Shown here in pieces: positions 1-6,248 of a DNA stretch of 12,075 nucleotides. Made by a program: the position numbers and the translations under genes. The notes beneath the pieces are model-generated. The model was given only the letters and a program-made list of their open reading frames with translations, had not been told where the DNA came from and did no database searches. Each line of letters starts with the position of its first letter. Position 1 is the first letter of the stretch. Source of the DNA: JBFHRB01 sp041591915 (GTDB lineage: Bacteria > Actinomycetota > Nitriliruptoria > Nitriliruptorales > Nitriliruptoraceae); assembly GCA_041591915.1 (NCBI GenBank), contig JBFHRB010000089.1, forward strand, positions 1 through 12,075, written 5' to 3'.

Positions 1-89
1 AGCCCGATCGTCGCCTGGTGGGTCATACGGGCCAGCTGGCCGGCACCGACCATGCCCAGCACGGGCACGTGCTCGGGGGGTTCGTGCAA
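1..89 (-). CDS. purK: PurK, N5-carboxyaminoimidazole ribonucleotide synthase, N-terminal fragment
   Basis: Read on the minus strand, the first 30 or so codons contain VLGMVGAGQLARMTHQATIG, which closely matches the glycine-rich start of the PurK ATP-grasp family (GxxGGGQLxRM). PurK uses ATP and bicarbonate to carboxylate AIR in purine biosynthesis, in the cytosol. Only the N-terminus lies in the window; the rest runs off the left edge. I chose the TTG at 89-87 because a GAGGT lies six to seven bases upstream, giving the start MHEPPEHVPVLGMVG. The in-frame GTG codons at 74 and 68 are alternatives without such a site. The gene is divergent from the sugar-binding protein gene, so the two share the 149-bp region 90-238. 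The family call is fairly secure from the motif; the exact start is less so. Confidence 0.75.
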   Translation of the reverse strand, partial: MHEPPEHVPVLGMVGAGQLARMTHQATIG

Positions 90-202
90 CGGGGACCTCG
101 CGGTGCGGCGGGAGCGCGAGGGTAGTTGGGGCCGGTGGCGACCCGACGTGACGCCGGCGTGGAACCTGCTCGGGGTATGGACGGGTCTCCGGCTCCGACC
201 TA

Positions 203-215
203 GGTTCCCCGAACC
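203..215. promoter_or_regulatory. small inverted repeat in the purK/sugar-binding-protein intergenic region
   Basis: The 13 bases ggttccccgaacc form a perfect 5-bp-arm inverted repeat with a 3-base spacer, 24 bases before the start codon of the sugar-binding protein gene. A separate 10-bp palindrome, acgccggcgt, lies at 151-160. Either could be an operator for a sugar-responsive repressor, because uptake operons like this are commonly controlled from just upstream of the binding-protein gene. No regulator gene is nearby and I see no convincing -35/-10 pair in 90-238, so this is weak. Confidence 0.25.
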
Positions 216-238
216 CGACAACAGTATGGAGAGACGGG

Positions 239-1600
239 ATGAAGAGAAGGGTTGCGCTGCTCTTCCTGGTCTTCGCGCTCGTTGCCACCGCGTGTGCTGG
301 TGACGACGGCGGAGACGGAGCTGACGGTGCCGACGGTGGCGATGGCACGACCGACACGACCGACACGACCGGGCCCTCGGACGGTGGCGATGGCGACGAA
401 GTCTCCCTTCGCTGGCGGACGCGACCGGACAACGACGAGGAGGCCGGCGTCTACGCGTCGATCTCCGACAGCCTCAGTGCCGAGCTCGACGGGATCAGCC
501 TGAGCTACGAGCCGGGTGGCCAGGAGACGGCTGGCTACCAGCAGAACCTGCTCACCGAGCTGTCGGCCGGGACGGCGCCCGACGTGTTCTGGCTCCCCGG
601 TACCGACATCGCCGACTTCGGAACGCGCGGCGTGATCCTCGACCTGCGCGAGCTGGCCGATGCGAGCGGACACAACGACTCGGACTTCTACGAGGGTCCG
701 ATGTTCCACCTGACCTTCAACCCCGAGACCGGCAACAGCGGCGAGACCCTGTGGGGGTTGCCGCGTGACGTCTCGACGTTCGCCCTCTACCTGAACCTGG
801 ACCTGATCAACGAGGCTGGCGTGGACGATCCGCGCGACCTCGCCGCGGCCGGGAACTGGAACTGGGAGACGTTCACGGAGGTGGCCGATGGCATCGCCGC
901 GCTCGGCGGTGGCATCACCGGCTACGGCCAGAGCTCGTGGTGGGGCCCGTACGGCTACTGGCTGAACGCCGCCGGTGGCGGGTTCTTCAACGACGACCGG
1001 ACCGAGTGTGGCCTCGACAGCGCGGGCAGCATCGCCGGGCTGGAGTTCCTCGCGGACCTCTACTCGGGCGGCTCCGTGGTGCCATGGGGTGAGGACCCCG
1101 AGGCCCCGTTCCGTGCAGGCACCCTCGGCATGTTCCAGAACGGCCGCTGGGCGACGCCCGGCATCCGGACCGTGGACTTCGACTGGGACGTCGTGAAGCT
1201 GCCTGACGGCCCGGGTGGCCCCTCGAACTGGCTGTTCTGGGGTGCCTACGTCGTCAACGCCGACACGGACAACCCGGAGGCCGCGTGGCGGCTCGTCCAG
1301 GCTCTGACCACGGCCGAGACGCAGGCCACGATCTCGGAGCTCGGCGCCAACGTGCCCAGCCGGGTGAGCCAGGAGGCGCTCGACGCCTTCCTGACCTTCA
1401 CCCCGCCCGAGAACAACCAGGCGTTCCTCGACGGCCTGTCGGAGAACCCCGCCACCGAGGGCCCACTGTGGGCCGGCTCATGGCCGGAGTACGTGTCGAT
1501 CATGGACGCCGAGGTTGGCGCCGTGGTCACCGGGAGCAAGTCGATCGACGACTTCGAGGCCAACGCGTGCGGCCTGACGGCGTCGGCGTTCTCGAGTTGA
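239..1600 (+). CDS. ABC sugar transporter substrate-binding lipoprotein
   Basis: This 453-residue protein looks like the extracytoplasmic binding protein of a carbohydrate importer (family 1 solute-binding proteins, MalE/UgpB type). It starts with a lipoprotein signal peptide: MKRR, a hydrophobic run, and VATAC with the lipidated cysteine at residue 19. An acidic, Gly/Asp/Thr-rich linker follows (about 20-53), tethering the globular domain to the membrane. Inside are family-typical stretches: a segment near 105-120 ending in GTAPDVFWLPG, tryptophan-rich blocks around 200-245, and a C-terminal FxxN-like region. The ATG at 239 has a GGAGAG just upstream. Two permease genes follow, so it delivers sugar to them. 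The substrate is not readable from sequence; the galT gene downstream hints at a galactose-containing sugar. The class is secure, the substrate is inference. Confidence 0.9.
   Translation: MKRRVALLFLVFALVATACAGDDGGDGADGADGGDGTTDTTDTTGPSDGGDGDEVSLRWRTRPDNDEEAGVYASISDSLSAELDGISLSYEPGGQETAGYQQNLLTELSAGTAPDVFWLPGTDIADFGTRGVILDLRELADASGHNDSDFYEGPMFHLTFNPETGNSGETLWGLPRDVSTFALYLNLDLINEAGVDDPRDLAAAGNWNWETFTEVADGIAALGGGITGYGQSSWWGPYGYWLNAAGGGFFNDDRTECGLDSAGSIAGLEFLADLYSGGSVVPWGEDPEAPFRAGTLGMFQNGRWATPGIRTVDFDWDVVKLPDGPGGPSNWLFWGAYVVNADTDNPEAAWRLVQALTTAETQATISELGANVPSRVSQEALDAFLTFTPPENNQAFLDGLSENPATEGPLWAGSWPEYVSIMDAEVGAVVTGSKSIDDFEANACGLTASAFSS
332..394 (+). repeat. low-complexity repeats encoding the lipoprotein linker
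   Basis: The 15-mer gacggtggcgatggc occurs at 332-346 and again at 380-394. Between them lie almost three tandem copies of the 9-mer cacgaccga (346-370). Together they encode the Gly-Asp-Gly and Thr-Asp-Thr linker just after the lipidated cysteine. Such repeats can change length by slippage without harming a flexible tether. Confidence 0.7.
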
Positions 1601-1607
1601 TCTGAAC

Positions 1608-1636
1608 CGGCGGGGGCCGGGCCCCGGCCCCCGCCG
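1608..1636 (+). terminator. strong GC hairpin between binding-protein and permease genes
   Basis: A perfect 13-bp inverted repeat (arms 1608-1620 and 1624-1636, 3-base loop) begins seven bases after the stop codon of the binding-protein gene. It is followed by ttcgatcg, not a clean T-run. In operons of this type, such a hairpin usually protects the upstream transcript or partly stops transcription, so that more binding protein than permease is made. Whether it terminates or stabilises cannot be told from sequence. Confidence 0.7.
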
Positions 1637-1664
1637 TTCGATCGTCCTGGGGAGGCGAACGCCC

Positions 1665-3218
1665 ATGTCGGCCGTGGATCTCGAACTCGACACGGACCCG
1701 CCTCGCTGGTTCGTGCCGCTACTGGCGTGGCAGGTCGTCCTCGCCGTCTCGGCAGCCGTGCTGACCGGCGCGGTCGCCTCTGGCACCGGTGTCGTGATCT
1801 CGGGCACGTTGCGCTGGGTGGCGGTGGCCTTCTTCGGCGCCGCCGCGCTGCTCGCCGTCCGGTCCGTTCCCTGGTTGCGCGCCCGCGACCATCGCGGGCG
1901 TCTCGGCGCGTTCCTGCTCAACCTCCTCCTGGCGACCATCGCCGCCTTCTTCACCCTGCAGTCGGTCAACTTCTTCAACGGGCTCGACGCCGTCGGGGAG
2001 ACGTTCCCACGGGGCATGCCCTTCTTGCTCGTGGTCGGCGCCGGCTGGCTGGTCAGCGGTTCGGCGGAGCGCTTCCCGGACCACGAGCAGGCGATCCGCC
2101 GCGTCGCCCGCTGGACGATGGCGATCGGGTTCGGACTGCTGCTCATCGCGATCGGGCTGCTGCCGGGCCTGTTGACGTTCGCGCGCCGGATCGTCCAGCC
2201 GACGGCGCTGCTGTGGTTGCTCCTCACCGTCGCGGCCGTGATCGCCACGCGCGCTCTGTGGCGTGGTGAGACCAGCGCGCTGTTCGCCTCGACGAAGCAG
2301 CAGAACGAGGTGATGGACGGCCTGGCCTTCGTCGCTCCCAACGTGCTGGGCTTCGTGGCGTTCCTGGCCGGCCCCCTGGTCTTCTCGCTCCTCGTCTCCT
2401 TCACGGACTGGGACGGGTTGCAGGAGGCGACCTGGGTCGGATTGCAGAACTACACCGACCTGCTCAGCGATCCCTTCTTCCTCAAGGCCCTGCGCAACAT
2501 CCTCGTGTTCGGGCTCGTCGCCGTCCCGCTCTCGGTCGGGCCGGCGCTCGGGCTCGCGGTGCTCCTCAACTCGAAGCTGCCGGGCATGAAGGTGTTCCGT
2601 GCCCTGTACTTCTTCCCGTCCGTTGCCGGCGTCGTCGGGGTGGCCCTCATCTGGAAGCAGCTGTACAACGCAACGGTCGGCTTCATCAACTACCTGTTGG
2701 TGCAGGTCTACGACGTGATCAACCTGCTCCCCGGCCTCGAACTCACCGCGCCGCAACCCCAGTGGCTGTCGAACTCGTCGACGGCACTCCTCTCGATGAT
2801 CATCGTCTTCGTCTTCCAGACCACCGGCTTCAACACCGTGCTCTTCCTCGCCGGCCTGCAGGGCGTGCCACGGGACCTCTACGAGGCCGCGGACATCGAC
2901 GGCGCCGGGCCGTGGGCGAAGCTGCGCAAGATCACGGTGCCGATGCTCGCGCCGACGACGGTCTTCGTCACCATCACGACCACGATCCTCGCGTTGCAGC
3001 TCTTCTCCGAGCCGTTCATCCTGATGGCTCCCCAACTGTCGCCCAACGGACCGAACAACGCGACGCTCACGCCGGTCATCTACCTGTATCAGAACGCGTT
3101 CGAGCGCTTCAACCAGGGCTACGCCTCGGCGATCGGTTGGGTGCTGTTCCTGATCATCTTCGCGATCACCCTCGTCTACTTCCGCAGCCAGCGGGATGAA
3201 GGGGTGCTGAGCCCATGA
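1665..3218 (+). CDS. ABC sugar transporter permease, MalF-type, with N-terminal membrane extension
   Basis: This 517-residue integral membrane protein has the binding-protein-dependent permease domain in its C-terminal 300 residues. That part starts with a hydrophobic segment near 222-247 and contains the EAA loop (E407-A-A-D-I-D-G-A-G, then KLRKITVPMLAP) that docks the ATPase. The first 205 residues are unusual: about six hydrophobic segments (roughly 17-38, 45-66, 81-100, 117-132, 150-170, 179-197) precede the usual domain. Typical sugar permeases of this class are near 300 residues, so this is a large extension; E. coli MalF is also extended, but differently. GGAGG at 1651-1655 lies nine bases before the ATG. 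The gene overlaps the next by ATGA, implying coupled translation and a heterodimer. No ATPase gene follows. Confidence 0.9.
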   Translation: MSAVDLELDTDPPRWFVPLLAWQVVLAVSAAVLTGAVASGTGVVISGTLRWVAVAFFGAAALLAVRSVPWLRARDHRGRLGAFLLNLLLATIAAFFTLQSVNFFNGLDAVGETFPRGMPFLLVVGAGWLVSGSAERFPDHEQAIRRVARWTMAIGFGLLLIAIGLLPGLLTFARRIVQPTALLWLLLTVAAVIATRALWRGETSALFASTKQQNEVMDGLAFVAPNVLGFVAFLAGPLVFSLLVSFTDWDGLQEATWVGLQNYTDLLSDPFFLKALRNILVFGLVAVPLSVGPALGLAVLLNSKLPGMKVFRALYFFPSVAGVVGVALIWKQLYNATVGFINYLLVQVYDVINLLPGLELTAPQPQWLSNSSTALLSMIIVFVFQTTGFNTVLFLAGLQGVPRDLYEAADIDGAGPWAKLRKITVPMLAPTTVFVTITTTILALQLFSEPFILMAPQLSPNGPNNATLTPVIYLYQNAFERFNQGYASAIGWVLFLIIFAITLVYFRSQRDEGVLSP

Positions 3219-4468
3219 GCCAGACGACCGAGCCCGGGGTCAGCACGGACGCCATTGCGGCCGAGGTGCAGTCGGCGCGTCGCCGACGCATCGTCCGCAC
3301 CATCGCCGGTCGGGTCGGCATCTACACCCTGCTCAGCGTCGTCGCGGTCATGATGGTCTTCCCCTTCTTCTACATGGCCGCGTCTGCCCTGAAGACCCCG
3401 GCCGACACGTTCCGCTACCCACCCAAGGTCCTGCCCCGACAGCCCATCGTGCAGGAGGTCGACGGCGAGGAGTTGGACGTCTACACCCTGCCGGTCGACG
3501 GAGAGGTCCGCGAGGTCGTCCTTGCCGAGTCGGGCATCGATGCGGGCGTGTTCGTGGACCCGGCGAGCCCCGACGACGAGGTGGCCTGGCCACTCGCGCT
3601 GGTCTCTGACACGGGCCGCACAGCGACGCTCGACGGCGAGGACGTCGGCGTCTACGCGGTGCCGGTCGACGGCGACGTCGTGGACCTCGCCCTCAAGCGC
3701 ACGACGGTCGTCGGGCGATTCATCGTGCCAGACGATCCCTCGATCGAGACCTACGCCGTGGTGCGTACGGCGCCAGCGGCGGAGCAGGTGAGTGGGCGCC
3801 CCGAGAACTTCACGGAGGTCCTGCAGCGCCGCAGCCTGGACCGGGCGCTCACGAACACGATCCTCGTGACCGTGCTGGTCGTCGCGGGGATCCTGTTCAC
3901 CTCGATCATGGGTGGCTTCGCCTTCGCGCGCCTGAACTTCCCCGGGCGGGACGCGATCTTCCTCGCCTACCTCGGATCGATCATGATCCCGTTCATCGTC
4001 GTGATCGTGCCGCTCTTCCAGCTCATGGTCGCCCTCGACTGGATCGACCACCTCGGCGTCCTCGTCTGGCCGTTCCTCTTCAACGCCTACGGCACGTTCC
4101 TCATGCGCCAGTTCTTCATCTCCATCCCCAAGGACCTGGAGGAGGCCGCGATGATCGACGGAGCGACGCGGTGGCGCATCCTCTGGACGATCTTCGTCCC
4201 GCTGTCGTGGCCGGCCATCGCGACGCTCGCGACGTTCTCCTTCCTGTACGCGTGGAACTCGTTCGTCTGGCCGTTCGTGGCCATCAACACCGCGAACGAG
4301 TCGGACTGGGTACTGACGATCGCGCTCCAGCAGCTGGGCGGCCAGTCCGTGGAGAGCCCGAACCTCATCTTCGCCGGCATCGTCATCGCGGTGATGCTGC
4401 CGATGCTCGTCTTCGTGATGGCGCAGCGCTACTTCGTCGAGAACGTGGCCACGTCGGGCATCAAGTGA
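3215..4468 (+). CDS. ABC sugar transporter permease, MalG-type, with extracytoplasmic insert
   Basis: This 417-residue permease is the second membrane half of the importer. The first transmembrane segment is near 34-58, the remaining segments lie after residue 213, and the EAA loop is clear (E310-A-A-M-I-D-G-A-T, then RILWTIFVPLSWPA). Relatives are normally near 280 residues. The excess is an insert of about 115 residues (roughly 78-193) between segments 1 and 2, a region expected outside the membrane. The insert is rich in Asp, Val and Glu and contains two similar units at 85-103 (VYTLPVDGEVREVVL) and 142-160 (VYAVPVDGDVVDLAL). The usual family sequence resumes at PENFTEVL. The ATG overlaps the stop of the previous permease. 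The insert may contact the binding protein, as the large MalF loop does in E. coli; that is inference. Confidence 0.9.
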   Translation: MSQTTEPGVSTDAIAAEVQSARRRRIVRTIAGRVGIYTLLSVVAVMMVFPFFYMAASALKTPADTFRYPPKVLPRQPIVQEVDGEELDVYTLPVDGEVREVVLAESGIDAGVFVDPASPDDEVAWPLALVSDTGRTATLDGEDVGVYAVPVDGDVVDLALKRTTVVGRFIVPDDPSIETYAVVRTAPAAEQVSGRPENFTEVLQRRSLDRALTNTILVTVLVVAGILFTSIMGGFAFARLNFPGRDAIFLAYLGSIMIPFIVVIVPLFQLMVALDWIDHLGVLVWPFLFNAYGTFLMRQFFISIPKDLEEAAMIDGATRWRILWTIFVPLSWPAIATLATFSFLYAWNSFVWPFVAINTANESDWVLTIALQQLGGQSVESPNLIFAGIVIAVMLPMLVFVMAQRYFVENVATSGIK

Positions 4469-4475
4469 GCGCGGC

Positions 4476-5486
4476 ATGGTGATGGACGTCCCGCACCGCC
4501 GCCTCAACGCACTCACGGGCGAGTGGGTGCTCGTCTCCGCGGGGCGCACCGGCCGCCCCTGGCAGGGGAGCACCGAGGCGCCGCCCCCGCACGCTCGACC
4601 CGCGTTCGATCCGTCGTGCTACCTCTGCCCGGGCAACACCCGCGCGAACGGCGAGACCAACCCCGACTACGACTCGACGTTCGTGTTCACCAACGACTTC
4701 GCTGCGCTCCGACCAGGTGTCGCCGCGGAGGTCTTCGCATCGGGCCTCCTGCGGGCCGAGAGCCAGCCCGGCACCTGCCGGGTCATCTGCTACTCGCCCC
4801 GCCACGACCTCGACATGGCGCGGATGGCACCGGGCGAGATCCGGACCGTCGTCGACCTCTGGGCCGACCAGGTCGCCGACCTGTCGGCAGAGCACCGGTG
4901 GGTACAGGTCTTCGAGAACCGTGGCGCGGCCATGGGGGCGTCGAACCCGCATCCCCACGGCCAGATCTGGGCCGGTTCGGCGCTTCCGGGGGAGGCGTCG
5001 AAGGAGGATCGTCAGCAGCGCGGCCACACCGAGGAGCACGGATCGATCCTCCTGCTGGACTACCTCGAGCAGGAGGCGGGTGGCGAGCGCGTCATCGCCG
5101 AGGGCGAGCACTGGGTCGCGCTCGTGCCGTTCTGGGCGGTGTGGCCGTTCGAGATGCTGTTGGTCCCGCGGCGCCACGTCCGCACGCTCCCGGAGTTGTC
5201 GGACGCCGAGCGCAACGATCTCGCGGACCTGCTCGCGGACGTGCTCGGCCGGTACGACCGCGTGTTCGACCATCCGTTCCCGTACTCGATGGGCTGGCAC
5301 GGAGCCCCGACCCCGGTCGACGAGCACGGCCACTGGCAGCTCCACGCGCACTTCTACCCGCCGCTGTTGCGGTCGGCGACCGTGCGCAAGTTCATGGTCG
5401 GCTACGAGCTCCTGTCGGAGGCGCAGCGCGACGTCACGGCCGAAGAGGTCGCTGCGAGGCTGCGCGCACTCGGCCGCAGCGGCTGA
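4476..5486 (+). CDS. galT: galactose-1-phosphate uridylyltransferase
   Basis: GalT exchanges galactose-1-phosphate and UDP-glucose for UDP-galactose and glucose-1-phosphate in the Leloir pathway. The 336-residue length fits the class I family. The signature is intact: SNPHPHGQIW, with H159-P-H161-G-Q163, where H161 is the expected uridylylated nucleophile. The likely metal-site residues C48 and C51 (CYLCPGN), H110 (YSPRHDLDM) and H159 are all present. A second HxH-like stretch, HWQLHAHFYPP, lies near the C-terminus, as in the family. The ATG at 4476 is seven bases after the permease stop, so it is probably the last gene of the operon; a second ATG at 4482 is possible, and neither has a strong ribosome site. 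No galK or galE is in the window. Confidence 0.93.
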   Translation: MVMDVPHRRLNALTGEWVLVSAGRTGRPWQGSTEAPPPHARPAFDPSCYLCPGNTRANGETNPDYDSTFVFTNDFAALRPGVAAEVFASGLLRAESQPGTCRVICYSPRHDLDMARMAPGEIRTVVDLWADQVADLSAEHRWVQVFENRGAAMGASNPHPHGQIWAGSALPGEASKEDRQQRGHTEEHGSILLLDYLEQEAGGERVIAEGEHWVALVPFWAVWPFEMLLVPRRHVRTLPELSDAERNDLADLLADVLGRYDRVFDHPFPYSMGWHGAPTPVDEHGHWQLHAHFYPPLLRSATVRKFMVGYELLSEAQRDVTAEEVAARLRALGRSG

Positions 5487-5488
5487 CG
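5469..5488. repeat. 20-bp direct repeat, copy 1 (galT 3' end)
   Basis: The sequence ctcggccgcagcggctgacg covers the last codons and stop codon of galT and recurs exactly at 6221-6240. Its core gccgcagcggc is an 11-bp palindrome, 5 bp either side of one base. The flanking bases differ between the copies. Confidence 0.75.
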
Positions 5489-5576
5489 GAGCAGCGGTCC
5501 GCGCCCGCGGGCCCGACCTCACGCTGGTCGCGTGGCGGACGGCGATCAGGTCGTGATGTCCACGGTTGACGGGCCA

Positions 5577-5611
5577 CGGCGAGGCCCTTCGTTGCCGGGA
5601 GGGCCTCGCCG
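5577..5611. terminator. bidirectional terminator hairpin between convergent galT and SRPBCC gene
   Basis: Arms 5577-5588 and 5600-5611 form a perfect 12-bp stem around an 11-base loop. It sits in the 137-bp gap between galT and the opposing SRPBCC gene, 12 bases past the stop codon of the latter, which is the expected place for a shared terminator. There is no T-run, as is common in high-GC genomes. The 9-mers gatcaggtc and ggtcgtgat each occur on both sides of the hairpin. Confidence 0.7.
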
Positions 5612-5623
5612 GTCGTGATCAGG

Positions 5624-6064
5624 TCAGGCGTCCGCCTCTGCGAGAGCCTTGAGTCGCTCGAGCTGGCCACGGAACTCGTGCTCGATCAGACGGGCGACCA
5701 TCGGCTCGGTGACCTTGCCGAAGAACCCGCCCGACTCTCCCATCTCGGCATGGCACACGACGTGCGTGCCCTCGTCGGTGTCCTGCAGGACGTACTCCAT
5801 CGTGTACGGGAACGGCGAGTCGATCGAGCGGATGACCAGGCGGTGGCCCACGTCGATCTCGACGACCTCGTCGGACGTCTCCATCTTCTTGCCGAGCATG
5901 CGCATCGTCTGGTGCCAGCGTGTGCCCTTCTCGACGGGCCCCTCCGGCGACTGTTCGATCGTCTCGAAGTTCGCGATCTGCTTGATCTTGTCCGACTCGC
6001 TCAGGTAGGGCCACACGGACTCCGGCGGCCGCCCGATCTCGATCGTCCTCGTGAACTGCTGCAT
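5624..6064 (-). CDS. SRPBCC-family (START/polyketide-cyclase-like) protein
   Basis: This 146-residue cytosolic protein has the features of the SRPBCC helix-grip fold, which encloses a hydrophobic pocket for a small ligand. It opens with a beta strand leading to a PPESVWPYLSE helix (about 14-25), a pattern typical of polyketide cyclase/dehydrase-like members. The middle has strands with KGTRWHQTMRMLGKKM and SPFPYTMEYVLQ, and it ends in a long amphipathic helix (VARLIEHEFRGQLERLKALAE). The ligand cannot be predicted. I chose the ATG at 6064, with GGAGG eight bases upstream (6077-6073); an adjacent GTG at 6067 is also possible. It lies downstream of the MFS gene on the same strand, 184 bp away, and probably has its own promoter. 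Confidence 0.82.
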   Translation of the reverse strand: MQQFTRTIEIGRPPESVWPYLSESDKIKQIANFETIEQSPEGPVEKGTRWHQTMRMLGKKMETSDEVVEIDVGHRLVIRSIDSPFPYTMEYVLQDTDEGTHVVCHAEMGESGGFFGKVTEPMVARLIEHEFRGQLERLKALAEADA

Positions 6065-6121
6065 CACTCCCTCCTCCAGCCCGCCCGCGAGTCGCAGGCG
6101 GGTCGACGGTCAGTTCCGCCC

Positions 6122-6140
6122 ATCGGACGACGTGTCCGAT
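6122..6140. promoter_or_regulatory. 19-bp perfect inverted repeat, candidate operator upstream of SRPBCC gene
   Basis: The bases atcggacgacgtgtccgat have perfect 7-bp arms around a 5-base spacer. The centre lies about 67 bp upstream of the SRPBCC start, where a promoter would be expected. Size and symmetry resemble operators of dimeric TetR-type repressors. No such regulator is encoded in the window. A weaker hairpin (cccgcc/ggcggg, about 6080-6102) lies between it and the gene. Confidence 0.45.
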
Positions 6141-6220
6141 CCGGCAAGGACGATCACACGCCGCGCGGTCCCGGTCGACAAGAGCCGAATGGCCCTCATC
6201 CCGGGAACCCGGCGTGTCGG

Positions 6221-6240
6221 CTCGGCCGCAGCGGCTGACG
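6221..6240. repeat. 20-bp direct repeat, copy 2 (past the MFS gene end)
   Basis: This is an exact copy of the 20 bases at 5469-5488, here noncoding and eight bases beyond the MFS stop codon in the direction of transcription. Its palindromic core could act as a small hairpin at the end of the MFS transcript. The two copies are 752 bp apart and bracket the whole SRPBCC gene. Confidence 0.75.
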
Positions 6241-6248
6241 ATCGCCCC

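Noticed and set aside
1719..5522. Long minus-strand open frames (1719-3035, 3176-4573, 4461-5522) opposite the permeases and galT
   Set aside because: They are antisense shadows typical of GC-rich codon use, with highly charged low-complexity products; the plus-strand genes have intact family motifs.
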